A DNA stretch of 64,000 nt from Mangifera indica (lineage: Eukaryota; Streptophyta; Magnoliopsida; Sapindales; Anacardiaceae). The stretch spans positions 23,529,568 through 23,593,567 of the forward strand of contig NC_058138.1 in the NCBI RefSeq assembly GCF_011075055.1, given 5' to 3'. Position numbers and translations under genes: made by a program. Below the pieces are notes generated by a model. It made no database searches. It was given only the letters and a program-made list of their open reading frames with translations, and was not told where the DNA came from. Shown here one piece after another: positions 1 through 11,531 of the stretch (positions are counted from its first letter, which is position 1; each line of letters opens with the position of its first letter).

Positions 1-1096
1 AAAAGTTTTTCAATCTTGCCTTGTTGCGGTTCCATGAATTGCCACAGTGATCATTCAGATCCTTGTATAGTTCAGGATAATGATTTTCTGCTAAAGGAAT
101 TTCTACGCACAGCTTGTTGAACAGATTTGCTAATGCCTTACTGTCGCCCATCCAATTGCGGATAATTCCCTCGTCAACAAGCAGCTGCGCATCCCTTTTG
201 TCTTCTATAAGAAAGTCCAGAAGTTGAACATAAGAACAGACGACCAGAGAACCGTGATAGCAACATTGCTCCAAAGCCATGATGTTCCTTAGAATGGTGT
301 CTGTCTCGTGGAAAACGCTCAGTTCTGGGATTCTCAGCTCGCCTTGCTTAAATTTTATCTCGAGTGGGCATCTCTCTTTAGAAGCACATCTGAATTTCAC
401 TCCTGATTCTTGTAGCTTTGTGGCACAAGGTAAGTGGCAAAAAGTAGACATTTTTCTTTTGAAATCTCCCACTAGAGCAGCTCTTTGCATACCGGTGAAA
501 TGTTTGAACTCATTTTTTAACTCTGTCTTGGGATTGTCCGGAAAAAACATCTGATCCCTGAAGAAGTTTAAACAAAGTTCCCTGAAGGACTCGCCTTTGG
601 GGACTAAAAACTTGTATAAGTCCTCGAGTAAAAAATATGGAAGTTGGTTTTCCAGTAAAAGCAAGTCCAATTGTAGAGCATACATTTCCGCTGGTGTATT
701 TATGAAAAAGTCACTTTTATGATTTCCAGATTTCCTCATGAAAAGCTCTATGACAAAAATAGCATCACGTAGAATCATCCCAACATACACTTCACTCTCG
801 CGCTCCCAGGCCTCTGAATAACACTTTCGTATCTTTTGCTCTTGGTTTATGATGAAGGCTAAGACTTCCTCACGTTTCTTGTCAGTTCTTTCTTCGAAAA
901 ACTTTGCTACGTAATTCTGTTTTTGTTTTTCCATGCCTTTGAGATCTTCTCGGCCGTAGTGAAGAGGGCCGATTGAAACTATTTGAGGAGTGTAAGCCTC
1001 TTGATTTCCTTTACGAATGCTTTTGGGGACTCTATAAATACACAACTGATCAGGATGGGGGTCGGGGTCTTCCTTTATGTTAATCGAAGAACTCAT
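1..1096 (-). CDS. DUF247 (UPF0481) protein, partial at the window edge (copy 1)
   Basis: The reverse strand reads open from an ATG at 1096 to the left edge, about 365 codons, with no stop. It shows the DUF247 landmarks in order: YRVPKSIRK near residue 20, a TPQIVSIGPLHYG block near 40, a basic helix with QKIRKCY near 95, DAIFVIELF near 120, LQLDLLLLENQLPYFLLEDLY near 150, HFT near 210, then LPCATKLQESGVKFR, ILRNIMALEQC and GIIRNWMGDS. The C-terminal membrane anchor lies beyond the edge. A splice acceptor sits just before the ATG (first exonic base 1121) and a leader exon ends at 1358, so the first intron is in the 5' UTR. The molecular function of most DUF247 proteins is unknown; in grasses some members are pollen self-incompatibility determinants. 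Family assignment is firm; function is not. Confidence 0.9.
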   Translation of the reverse strand, partial: MSSSINIKEDPDPHPDQLCIYRVPKSIRKGNQEAYTPQIVSIGPLHYGREDLKGMEKQKQNYVAKFFEERTDKKREEVLAFIINQEQKIRKCYSEAWERESEVYVGMILRDAIFVIELFMRKSGNHKSDFFINTPAEMYALQLDLLLLENQLPYFLLEDLYKFLVPKGESFRELCLNFFRDQMFFPDNPKTELKNEFKHFTGMQRAALVGDFKRKMSTFCHLPCATKLQESGVKFRCASKERCPLEIKFKQGELRIPELSVFHETDTILRNIMALEQCCYHGSLVVCSYVQLLDFLIEDKRDAQLLVDEGIIRNWMGDSKALANLFNKLCVEIPLAENHYPELYKDLNDHCGNSWNRNKARLKNF

Positions 1097-1357
1097 CTCC
1101 ACGTCCAAATTGTCGTACCTCCTACAGTTAAAAACATAACACACAATGATAAAATTGAACCTCGATCGGAGACTCAAAAACTCTCTTAGACCTTCAAAAC
1201 TCTAGACACCACCTAGATATGGACCCCCAAAATATATAGCATAATACACACAGACACACACACACACTCGAAATTAATACCGTGCATCTTCAAGGAATTA
1301 ATCCAACCAATTTCTCATGAACAAATTAAGAACATGAATAAGTAGAGTAATTTGAAC

Positions 1358-1445
1358 CTGAATATTTTGGCCGGAAAATAAGAAATAAGAGTACTGTGGT
1401 TGAGAGCAGCAGCAGCTTCCCGAGATCCTCCTCTCCAATATGCCT
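1358..1445 (-). other. 5' UTR leader exon of DUF247 copy 1
   Basis: On the minus strand this block ends in ATATTCAG followed by GTTCAA, a good splice donor, and matches the leader exons of copies 2 and 4 (15246 and 29375). Spliced to the acceptor at 1121/1122 it gives an intron of about 236 bases entirely within the 5' UTR. The upstream limit is a guess. A long T-rich and pyrimidine-rich tract (about 1485-1600) lies beyond it and may belong to the core promoter. Confidence 0.55.
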
Positions 1446-1916
1446 GGGAAGGAATATCAAAATAACCCAATGTTTCTGTTTTTCCTTTTTTTTTTTTTTT
1501 TTTTCCCTTCCTCTTTTTTCCTAACTACTTTCTTTCTTCTCTTCCGTCGCTCTGAGCCTTTTTTTTTCTCTCAGTCTTTCTTGATTCTCCGCTGCCACAA
1601 AGACCTAACGTAGCGGGCAGATCTCTGGCAATCCGGGACCAGCCTCGCTCCGGTAAATATCATACTTTAGAAATTTTTTAAAGGTAAAAAAAGTTATTTT
1701 AAGATATTTGACAATTTTTTTTTTTGACCAGTTTAAACATAATACAGTTTAGATTCGTATATTCAAAATTGACGAGTGTTTTTTAATTTCGAAATAATTT
1801 TGCGTATTAGTATAAAAATCCTAAGATCAAATAAACATTTGATTAATTTTGGATGGATGAAAATGAATAAATGATAAGAATATATCATAAAAATAATTAA
1901 ACAAGTGGAAATGAAC

Positions 1917-2000
1917 CTGAATCTTTTGGGCTCAGAAAATAAGAAATTGCAGTGTGATTGATTGCACCAGAGAGTTCTTCCTTGCTCTCGATTATATTTC
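1917..2000 (-). pseudogene. Orphan leader-exon-like block 1
   Basis: On the minus strand this stretch ends with TTTCTTATTTTC, then AAAAGATTCAG and GTTCAT, closely matching the end of the DUF247 copy 1 leader exon, including the splice donor. No DUF247 coding sequence follows downstream on that strand before copy 1. An 80-codon frame here (1763-2005) is shared with the copy at 21183-21425 only because the whole block is duplicated; it matches no family I know. Best read as a stranded DUF247 promoter and leader. Confidence 0.45.
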
Positions 2001-2002
2001 AA

Positions 2003-2102
2003 CACATACCATAATATATTTAATTTTATAGATGCGTCACTTAAACTTATGCACGTGCCATAATATATTTGATTTTATAGATGCGTCACTTAAACTTATG
2101 CT
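2003..2102. repeat. Tandem duplication of a ~51-base unit
   Basis: The unit containing CCATAATATATTTGATTTTA and GATGCGTCACTTAAACTTAT occurs twice in a row here but once at 6090-6125 and once at 21428-21470. It is a local tandem duplication just upstream of the first orphan leader-like exon. Confidence 0.8.
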
Positions 2103-2329
2103 ATCTCACTGCCTCACCTGGCACTATATACATCTATAATGTGCTTCCTCTTCTGGCTTTATATTTGATTTTGTATAACAAGTGCCTGTCGAAAATCAAA
2201 GTAGACTAGTAGCTAATTCAACACTTGTGTTCCACGTGTTACCTACAAAATATAACTTCAGTCTTTAGATTTTAAACCATTCACTGATCAAAGCACTGCC
2301 CTCACAATTTGTCGATGATGAACAGTAAA

Positions 2330-4970
2330 TTGCTAATAAGTGTAAATTGTATTTCTTTAATATATATATATATATGTGCGTGTTTGATAAAATTTTCTAA
2401 TAAAAATTAGATGTACAATTTATTATATATATTTATATTATATTTTAAAAAATTATAATTTAATTAATTTTTTTAATTTATATATATATATGAATGATTT
2501 TAATATAACAGAAATGAATTTTTTTAAAAGGTTTTAATTCTGGTAATCAAATCGTGTATTAAAAATCTAATTTTTTATCGTGTATCGTATTATATAATAT
2601 ACTTTTTAATAAATAAAATAGTAAAACATTAGAAAATCATATTTGACACGTCATTATTTTGATAAATATTATAAATATTTTTAACATTTTAAAATATTTT
2701 ATATACACCTTTACTGTACTATCATTTTTTTTAAATGTATTAATTTGTATCGATAATATATATTATATAATAAGATATATATTCTATCATATAATATATT
2801 TATTATATTATATTAATTCAATATATCTTATGATATATATATTATATCGAATTATAAAATATTGATAATTATGATTTAAATTATAATATAAATAAAATCA
2901 AATTTTATTTTTTTAATTTGATTTATAAAATCTCTCTAAACACATTAAATCAAATCGAATCCACCGTATTTAATTTTATAAAACAACATCGATCTGAAAA
3001 TGCTAATCCAATACTCTCTCAGAGCTCAAAGATGAGCTGCCAATCTATTAATATATTATTATCATAGTAGGTTTGTATGCGTTATAGAACCATCTAACGA
3101 CAATAATTTAATTTGACAACAACTCTTCTGGGTGGTTGAAATCCTTGATTCACGTTCACTCTGACCAATTAAATTAAGAAAGACTAACAAAATTTTCTGA
3201 TAAGAATTACATCTACAATTGTTTTTATATTTACTTTATTACTTTTTAAAAGTATATTATAGGAATATTTTATTTTTTTTATATATTTATATTATATTTT
3301 AAAAAATTATAATTTAATTAATTTTTTAAAATTATATATATATTTATAAATGAATGATTTTAAAAAATTCTAATTATAGTAGTCGAATTATGTATTAAAA
3401 ATTTAATCTTTTATCATATGTCATATTGTATCATATTAGAAAGTTAATTTGTTGATTAATTTTTTAATGAATATTTTAATTAATTTTTTAAATTATATAT
3501 ATTTATAAATAAATAATTTTTAATATAACAAAAAAATGATTTTAAAAAATTCTAATTATAATAATTAAATTGTATATTAAAAATTTAATTTTTTATCATA
3601 TATCGTATTGTACGATATTAGAAAGTTAATTTTTAATTAATTTTTTAATAAATAAAATAGTTAAATATTAAAAAATTATATTTGATACGTTATTATTTTG
3701 ATAAATATCAAAATATTCTTAACATTTTAAAATTTTTATATACACTCATATTGCACTATATTTTTTCTAAAAAAATATATTGATTTATATCAATAACATA
3801 TATTGTATGATAAGATACATATTATATCATATAATATATTTATTATATCATATTAATTTAATATATCTTACGATATATATCATTTTTTATATATATTATA
3901 TGTAACGTAAAATATTAATAACTATAATTTTATATGTTTTTTAAATTTAATTTTTAAAATATATCAAAACACATCAAATCAGATTGAATCTAGCGTATTT
4001 GATTTTATATAACAGCGTCTGTTCAAAAATGTTAATTCAACACTCTCGAGGAGCTCATAGATGAACTGTCAATCTATTAATATATTATTATCATAATAAG
4101 TTTGTATGCATTGTAGAGCCATCTAACGACAATAATTTAATTTGAAAACAATAACATATAATAGTAAGTTTAAATGGAATAAATCATTAATTTTATATAT
4201 CCACCCCCCTGTTGCATTATATAATATATTTATTATAACATATCAATTTAATATGATATAATAAATATATTATTATATATCGTTTCATATGATACATTTT
4301 TAATAAAAAAATAAAATATTAAAAAATCATAATTAATATATCATCATTTTATATCAAAATTTTTAATTGAAAATTTTGACGAATAACTTAAGCTCGCATA
4401 AAATTGACTCGTTTTAAGTTGTTCAAATTAAATTTGAATTCAAACTTGAATGAATTTGGTTTAAATCCAATCCTAATTACTAGAGAGTTAGAAATTTTAA
4501 AAAATTTCTTAAGAATCAAAAGGATGGAAGACTTTTATAATGTGACATGAATAAGTTAAGAAATTTGGGATTAATATAAACTAGAATTAAATCATTAAAT
4601 ATGTAAACAATAAATACTGTAATTTTAACGTATTTAAAAGATATTACGTTTAATAATTTTAAAAGTTCACTGTCAAGAATTATTGGATTTAATCTTACCA
4701 ACGGACCAATATATTTTAAAGATGTCCAAAAATGCTGATTCAACACTTGTGTTCCACATTTTGTCATCAGTCGGTGTCCTGGATGTCGACCCTCGAGGAG
4801 CTAAGAGATGGATTGTCAATCCATATAGACTATAGTAGTTGGTCTGTCATGCATCATAGAGCTGTCATACATATTACAACAATAATTTAATTTGATTCAC
4901 GTTGACCGCAATAATTAAATTAAAAAAATAAAAACATGTTGATAAAAGAGTATTGTCTGATATGAGAAAT
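2330..4970. other. AT-rich non-coding spacer with internal duplication
   Basis: No gene is visible. The sequence is an AT-rich mosaic in which one module repeats: TTTTGATAAATATTATAAATA, then a run of TATAT motifs, then a line containing CAATCTATTAATATATTATT. The module occurs around 2640-3080, 3670-4100 and again in copy B at 21670-23000 and 23450-24000. The largest open frame (2659-2865) is low-complexity Ile/Tyr and is not a gene. Confidence 0.6.
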
Positions 4971-4979
4971 TTTTAGGTG

Positions 4980-5265
4980 GACACGAATAGAGTAGACCCA
5001 TCAGAATTTCATTTGCAACCTTACAGGAATTATTGAGCATCTTTACGGGCAATTTGCCAAAAATCATGGGTGATTGTGCATCATTTGAATATTTATTTTG
5101 CAGGTCTTATTAAAATTATTAAGTATCTTTGCAGGATGAATTTTTCATAAATCTTGACTCTTCCAAACTTTTCTTTTGAAAATTAGTCACGGGTGGTTAT
5201 GCATCATTTTCGCAATTATTTTGCAGGAGCATTGATATCTTTAATGACCTTTACAAACATGGTTT
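4980..5265. repeat. Dispersed repeat, member 1 (pairs with 7595-7790)
   Basis: The stretch with GACCCATCAGAATTTCATTT, GGAATTATTGAGC, CTTTTCTTTTGAAAATTAG and TATGCATCATTT reappears in the same order at 7595-7790. In member 1 part of the unit is itself doubled: the GTGCATCATTT and TTGCAGG motifs occur twice. No coding content is seen. Confidence 0.65.
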
Positions 5266-5282
5266 AATTATTATTATTTTTT

Positions 5283-5796
5283 GAGTAAACAATTATTTTT
5301 CATTCAAGTTTTACTCTAATCTCAAAAGTATATTATGTTAGTTAAAAAACTCAAATATTCATTTATAAATAAAATTCTGTTAAAAAAATGATAAAATCGT
5401 TATTTTATAATTAAATTCTAAAAACTTAAACATTTTTATCATTTTTTCCATAGGATTTTTACTTATATCTCTGATGACCAAATACTGTTCCCACCATTTT
5501 CTTCTCCAACAATCAATGAATCATCCAATGAAGAGATGAAGACGAATCGACATTAGAAGATTTTTCTGATGTTGATTCATCGGCTGCATAAAAACAATTT
5601 GTCCTTATCTGATTGAAGAGTTAAAGACAACGAATCATATTCATCTCTTCATCGGTCAAGAAGAAACGTCGGTCAGGGGAGAAGAAGATGGTGGGAAGAC
5701 GAAGTTAGTCTATGAGTGAGTATTTAAGTTTTTTAATTGGCATGAACATATTTTTAAAATTAGACTAAAACTTGGGTGGTAAATAGTCCTTTGCCC
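5283..5796. mobile_element. Small MULE-like element, family 1, copy at 5.3 kb
   Basis: The right end reads CTTGGGTGGTAAATAGTCC then TTTGCCC, the reverse complement of the family terminus GGCCAAAGGACTATTTCCC. The left end (GAGTAAACAATTATTTTTC, then CAAGTTTTACTC) is a diverged match. Flanks are TTATTTTTT on the left and TTAATTTTT on the right, a 9-base target duplication with one mismatch. About 514 bp; no transposase frame. A 9-base duplication with such ends is typical of Mutator-like (MULE) elements. Confidence 0.6.
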
Positions 5797-5998
5797 TTAA
5801 TTTTTTTAATGAAACATGGTTTTTTTTTTTAAATAACTTTGTTCAAGAAATTTTATCCTTTTTACTTTTCTTTTTTATTTTTATTTTTAGGATGGTTAAG
5901 TGGATATCACCTTTTCCGAGTAATTTTAAAAATAATTTTGATTCATCAATTATTATTTAGATAAGTTCATAAAAATAACTAAACAAGTGGAATTGAAC

Positions 5999-6085
5999 CT
6001 GAATCTTTTGGCCCCGAAAAATAAGAAATAGTTGTGGTAGATTGCACCAGAGAGTTCTTGCTTGCTCTTGATTATATTTCAGCAC
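5999..6085 (-). pseudogene. Orphan leader-exon-like block 2
   Basis: A third copy of the block at 1917 and 21337: on the minus strand it runs through TTTCTTATTTTTCG and ends AAAAGATTCAG then GTTCAA. No DUF247 coding sequence lies downstream on that strand (5.0-6.0 kb); a MULE-like element and a repeat do. The flanking GCACGTACCATAATATA motif is shared as well, so the duplicated unit includes some promoter sequence. Confidence 0.45.
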
Positions 6086-6393
6086 GTACCATAATATAAT
6101 TGATTTTATATATGTGTCACTTAAACTTATGCCATCTCACTGCCTCACCTTGCGCCATATATATCTATGATGTGATTCCTTTTCTGGCTTTATATTTTAT
6201 TTGAAAGCTATGTATTATTTGGTTCGAATTATAAAATTGAATTAAATCATTTAAAAATTATACTCTAATTCAATTGGTTTGTAAAATGATTTAATTTGGG
6301 TTAAAAATTTTTCAAACTACTTTTTTTATTTTGAAATACAGTTTAAACGATTTTCAAATTGAACAAAACTATAAACTGTATTTCTTTCTTTAA

Positions 6394-6396
<3 letters not shown>

Positions 6397-6471
<75 letters not shown>
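6397..6471. repeat. (AT)n microsatellite
   Basis: About 37 uninterrupted AT dinucleotides. The minus-strand frame through it (6343-6570) is a Tyr-Ile run and not a gene. Confidence 0.95.
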
Positions 6472-6472
<1 letters not shown>

Positions 6473-7261
6473 TTTGATGAAATTTTCAAATAAGTAATTA
6501 AGTATACAATTTTTTTTACATTTATTTTGTCTTTTTCTTGAAATGTATTATTTTTAAATATATATTTCATATTTATTTTACGTATTTATATTATATTTTA
6601 AAAAACTATAATCCAATTAATTTTATTAAATGCATATAAATAAATTATTTTAATATAAAAAAAACGATTTTAAAATGTTTCAACTATGATAGTCGAATCG
6701 TATATCAAAGATCTATTTTTTATTATATATTATATTGTATAATACATTTTTGAATTAAAAAAAGTAAAATATTAAAAAATCATAATTAACATATTATCAT
6801 TTTGAAAAATATTATAAATACTCTTAATATTTTAAAATTTTTTATATACATTTATATTGCACCATAATTTTTTCTAAAAAAGTATATCAATAATATATAT
6901 CATATGGTAGGATACATATCATATCGTATGATATAATTATTATATTGTATTAATTCGATACACTTTATGATACATATTATTTTTTACATTTGTTATATTA
7001 TATAGATATTATAAGATATTAATAATTATTATTCAAACTATAATCTAAATTAGATCAAATTATATTTTTTAATTTTAATTTGATTTATTTAAAAAATTTT
7101 ACAAATTATTTTATAAAATTTAGTTTAAAAAGCCTATCAAATTACATCAAATCAAGGTATGTCCACCCTATTTGATTTTATACAACAAGTGCCTGTCTAA
7201 AAATGCTACGACCAATTAAATGAAGAAAAAATAAATACATGTTAGATGAAAAAGTATTGTC

Positions 7262-7590
7262 TGTTATGAGTACGGTTGGACTCGAACTAAGTTCGTTTGA
7301 GTTCAAGTTCAGTTCGAATGAGTCAACTCTATAAACGCTTAGTCAAGCTTGAACTATTCATAAAATTTTTTAATTAAAAATTTTAATACAAAATGATTTC
7401 ATTTTAACTAATATATATTAAAACGATATTATTTTAATAATAAAATAATTAAAAATTCGAGCTCGAAATAAATCAAACCGAATTCGAGCTTGGCTTCTAT
7501 GAGCTCGAACTCAAACTCAAGCTGTGTTATATATAAATCAAATTGAGCACAAATTCAAATTAACTCGGTTTGAATCTTAACCTTAGTTAT
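7262..7590. repeat. Dispersed repeat with CTCGAGCTCGAACTC-type arms
   Basis: Opens with ACGGTTGGACTCGAAC and many GTTCGAGTTCGAG-like words, has an AT-rich middle (ATTAAAACGATATTATTTTA), then CGAGCTCGAACTCAAACTC and ends with CGGTTTGAATC. The same order is seen at 43308-43622, whose right end reads CCAAAACCAACCGT, the complement of the left opening here. It looks like a non-autonomous inverted-repeat element, but the superfamily is not clear. Confidence 0.5.
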
Positions 7591-8754
7591 GAGAAATTTT
7601 TAGCTAGATACCGATAGACCCATCAGAATTTCATTTCCAGCGTTGCAGGAATTATTGAGCGAATCTGTCATAAATCTTGATTCTTGCAAACTTTTCTTTT
7701 GAAAATTAGGCACGGATGCTTGTGCATCATTTGAATATTTATTCTGCAGGAGGATTGATGCCTTTGATGAATTTTGCAAACATGTTTTTCCTTCTTTTTT
7801 GTACGAAACTTTTTTCTTTTCAAACTTGCGTCAAGAAATTCTGTGTTTTTCCCTTATCTTTTTTGTTTTTACTTATAGGATAGTTAAATGAATATCACCT
7901 TCTTTTAGTAATTTTGAGAATGATTTTGACCTAATAAGATATCATTTGAATAAATTTAAATAGTGAAAGATTTTTGCAGATATCTCCCAACACAAAAATA
8001 TTCATTAATTCTTTGAGAATTCATAATGATTTTGAGCTCGATTTCTTGTTCCAATAATTTTTTGCTCAACATTTTGAGCCAGTGACTTTTTAGGAAATTT
8101 GTCTTGATTGATTTTTTTTGAAAATATTAAAAGATTATGTAGCAATTATCCTCATTGTTTTAAGTATAATTGATTGATGAACTTAAATTTCTTTTATTTG
8201 ACTCTTCGTCATCCCGTAATTAGAACAACAAATTTTAAAGTGAAGTTTGAGTTCTTCTTTGGATTAGGCTCCAGCCAAGGAAGATGAAGTCATTTATTTG
8301 CTTTGTAGGAATTTTGTAATTTCTATAGTGATTGCATTTGTTAATCGGGAGGTGTTTGATAAATATGATTGAATTTTCACTTTAATTATATGAGAATGGG
8401 CATGTTTTTCCCACCATTTGCCTTTAAAATTTTTTATTAATTGGGAAATTTGGGTGTTTGAGTCAATAATTTGATAATTCCATGAAAAAATCCATAAGAG
8501 ATAAATCTTTGTGAAAAATGAAAGGTTGGCTGGAAAAAAGCTTTTTTTTGGGCGCATTTAAAATTTAATTTAAAGAAATTGTAGGATTCTTATTTGAGGG
8601 AAGATATTTAGTATAAGATAAAATAACTTTCATCATTGAAATCTGAAATTTTGAATATTATCTTTCATTTGAAATAGATTATCCAAAAATATTTCAATTG
8701 ATCGTTTTGATAGACCAAAACATGAAACCATGCATTTTGATAATCTCAATATGT

Positions 8755-9075
8755 CACTACAATAAATATTAATTTAGTGATAAAATATTTATGAACAATT
8801 TTAATTCGTCCCAAAATACTATTTTTAAGAACGAAATTCTAATTTTATCTTAGAATGTTACTTTTAACGATAAAATTTCAATTTCATTATAGAATAATTT
8901 TTTAAGGACGAAATTAAAATTTAGGATTCGTTTTCTGAAAAAAATTTATTTTTGTCTCAAAAAGATAATTTTATAGATAGAATTTTAATTTCGTTTTAAA
9001 AAATTACCTTTAAGAATAAAATTTTAATTTTTTCCTAAAAGGGTTATTTTAGGGAACGATTTAAAACATAGGATA
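8755..9075. mobile_element. CACTA-like terminal fragment (copy A)
   Basis: Begins CACTACAATAAATATTAA and continues TTTAGTGATAAAATATTTAT, resembling the CACTACAAGAAAA end of En/Spm transposons, followed by degenerate tandem units of about 45-50 bases around GACGAAATTTTAATTTCGTC, the sort of subterminal repeat those elements carry. No second CACTA end or transposase was found, so this is a relic or a solo end. The copy at 25033-25370 has CACTATAATAAA at the same place. Confidence 0.4.
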
Positions 9076-9208
9076 TCACCAAAAAAACGTACATGCTCAC
9101 ATGTATAATATGAAGCTGAGAGCTGTTGCATGTAGCCTGTAACAAGTTTCAAGAAAGGCTATCCTTTTGGCATTTGATTTTTGGCCTGAGTACTATATCC
9201 CAACCAAG

Positions 9209-9217
9209 TTTTTACAC
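9209..9217. repeat. 9-base target-site duplication, left
   Basis: TTTTTACAC, identical to 11523-11531 on the other side of the 2.3-kb inverted-repeat element. Confidence 0.85.
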
Positions 9218-9689
9218 GGGGATATTAATTAAAATAGACAATTGTTTTCCCGCTTAAATAATTTTTGACAACAATTTATACGTTTTACCTTTTTAAGCAA
9301 ATTATATTTTTCATTCCAAAAATACCCTCATTTAATTTCTCAACGTTTACCGTAGTATTTCACTGATTAATTACTTACATTTAACTATACACATTAAGAT
9401 TAATTTATTTGCAATGAATAAAATCTATAGATTGATAAACAGATATACTACAGATTGAATAAAATCTACAGATTAAAAATGTTAATCTATGAATAAAATT
9501 GAAAAACACATTGAAAATCTATAGATTGAATAAAATTTATGAATAAAATCTACAAATTTTATAAAATTTATTTTATAAAATCTATAAATTTATAAAATAA
9601 TTAAATTTAAAATTGATTGATATATATGAAAAATAATGGATATATCAAAAATGGTACGTTTTTCGTAAAACGGTGCGTTTTCTCAAAAG

Positions 9690-10195
9690 GGGTGTAGGAA
9701 AGTGTTAAGGGGTGCGGGAAGGGAACGAAAATACAAACGAGTGTGTGAAAATACTAATGGGTGCGTGAAAATACAAAATAAGTGCGTAAAAATATAAACG
9801 GGTGCGTGAAAATATGAAAAGGTGCGTAAAAATACAAACGGGTGTGTGAAAATGTGAAAGGGTGGGTGAAAATGTAAATGGGTGCATGAAAATACAAACG
9901 GGTGTGTGAAAATGTGAAGGGGTACGTAAAAATATAAATGGGTGCGTGAAAATGTGAAGGGGTGCGGGAATTGATTAAATAGTACGGGTGCGTGAAAGGG
10001 TAAGGGTGTGTGAAAAGGGTGCGGGTGCGTGAAGGGTGCGGGAAATGTGTAAAGGGTGCGGGAAATTTGTAAAGGGTGCGAGAAATTATGAATGGGTGCG
10101 TAAAAATACAAACAAATACGTAAAATATAAATAGAGTGTGAGAATTATAAAAACGATATGGGAGAAACAAAAGGGGTATGGGAGACGGGGGATCT
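9690..10195. repeat. Minisatellite of the left arm
   Basis: Some twenty degenerate units of GGTGCGTGAAAATACAAACG (about 20 bases). Variants alternate AAATACAAACG with AAATGTGAAGG. Long minus-strand frames here translate to Phe-Thr-His-Pro repeats and are artefacts of a unit without stops. Confidence 0.9.
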
Positions 10196-10234
10196 GTCGT
10201 ACCCCTTTATAATTATAAAAGGGGTGCGGGAACA

Positions 10235-10385
10235 ATATATATTAATTATTATATATTATAAATATAATATATTATATTAATATATATTAATATATATTAT
10301 ATAATATATTATTATAAATATATAATAAAAATATAATAATATATAATATAATATAATATATATTAATAAAATATAATATATATTA
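10235..10385. other. AT-only centre of the inverted repeat
   Basis: Composed almost purely of AATATAT/TATTAATATA words; the two arms meet here and it would be the hairpin loop. Confidence 0.75.
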
Positions 10386-10389
10386 TAAT

Positions 10390-11035
10390 TCTCCTGTACC
10401 CTTTTTATAATTTTCTCGCATCCCTTTTGTTTTTCCTGTACCCTTTTTGTTTTTTACGTACTCGTTTATATTTTCACGCACCCTTTCACATTTTCACACA
10501 CCTCTTCACATTTTCACGCATTTGTCTGTATTTTCACACACCCCTTCACAATTTCACATACTCGTTTGTATTTTTACGCACCCGTTTTGTATTTTCACGC
10601 ACCCCTTCACAATTTTACGCACCTGTTTGTATTTTTACGCACCCGTTTTATATTTTCACGCATCCGTTTGTATTTTTACGCACTTATTTTGTATTTTCAC
10701 TCACCCTTTCACATTGTCAGACACTCGTTTGTATTTTTACACACCCGTTTTGTGTTTATTATTTTCATGCACCCCTTTTATAATTCCTGCACCTTTCAGA
10801 AAATTGCCGCACCCTTCCGCGCACCCTTTCAAAAATTGCCACACCCTCCACACACCCTTTCAACAATTGTCACACTCTTTCAGAAATTGTCGCACCCTTT
10901 TAGCAATTGTCGTACCCTTTTAGAAATTGTCGCACCCTCCACATTTTCACGAACCCATTTGTATTTTCATACACTCGTTTGTATTTTCATTCCCTTCCCG
11001 CACCCCTTAATACTTTCCTGCACCTCTTTTGAGAA
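10390..11035. repeat. Minisatellite of the right arm
   Basis: Reverse complement of the left-arm array, units of CGTTTGTATTTTCACGCACC. From about 10780 to 10935 the units change to CGCACCCTTTCAGAAATTGT, a variant I did not find in the left arm, so the arms are not perfectly equal. Confidence 0.9.
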
Positions 11036-11522
11036 AACACAATGTTTTGAGAAAAAACATACCGTTTTCGATATATCCATTATTTTTCATATATATCAAT
11101 TAATTTTAAATTTAATTATTTTGTAAATTTATAGATTTTATAAAATAAATTTTATAAAATTTGTAGATTTTATTCATAAATTTTATTCAATCTATAGATT
11201 TTCAATATGTTTTTCAATTTTATTCATAGATTAACATTTTCAATCTATAGATTTTATTCATTACAGATAAATTAATCTTAATGCGTATAATTAAGGTTGA
11301 GAAAGGTAGGCAATTAATCGACGTGAAAAGTAGATTTTATAAAATAAATTCCACGTGAAATGTAGGTAATTAATCGACGAAATGCTACGGTAAGATTGAG
11401 AAATTAAACGAGGGGTGTTTTTGGAATGAAAAAAACAATTTGCTTAAAAAGGTAAAACGTCAAATTTGTTGCCAAAAAAAGTTTAGACGAGAAAGCGACT
11501 GCCTATTTTAATTAATATCCCA

Positions 11523-11531
11523 TTTTTACAC
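11523..11531. repeat. 9-base target-site duplication, right
   Basis: TTTTTACAC, identical to 9209-9217. Confidence 0.85.

Larger units (their letters stand above)
9218..11522. mobile_element. 2.3-kb giant inverted-repeat (fold-back) MULE-like element
   Basis: The two halves are reverse complements through nearly their whole length. The left end GGGGATATTAATTAAAATAG matches the right end read in reverse, TGGGATATTAATTAAAATAG. Both ends continue with ACGTTTTACCTTTTTAAGC, TTTCATTCCAAAAA and TTTAATTTCTCAA, then AATAAAATCTATAGATTG words. Each arm carries a block of about 20-base minisatellite units (left about 9690-10195, right about 10390-11035) and an AT-only centre (about 10235-10385) forms the loop. 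An exact 9-base duplication TTTTTACAC flanks it, as expected of Mutator-superfamily insertions. There is no transposase, so it is non-autonomous. It lies inside the left terminal repeat of the 9183-12252 element. Confidence 0.85.

Noticed and set aside
1763..2005. 80-codon frame shared with 21183-21425
   Set aside because: Shared only because the region is duplicated; the sequence fits a leader exon with a splice donor better than a protein.
2659..2865. Ile/Tyr-rich small frame
   Set aside because: Product of AT-rich low-complexity sequence.
9683..11126. Several long overlapping frames with Phe-Thr-His-Pro and Arg-Thr-Leu-Tyr repeats (9683-10170 minus, 10427-11126 plus)
   Set aside because: They are translations of the ~20-base minisatellite units, open in several frames at once on both arms; no family match, no start context.
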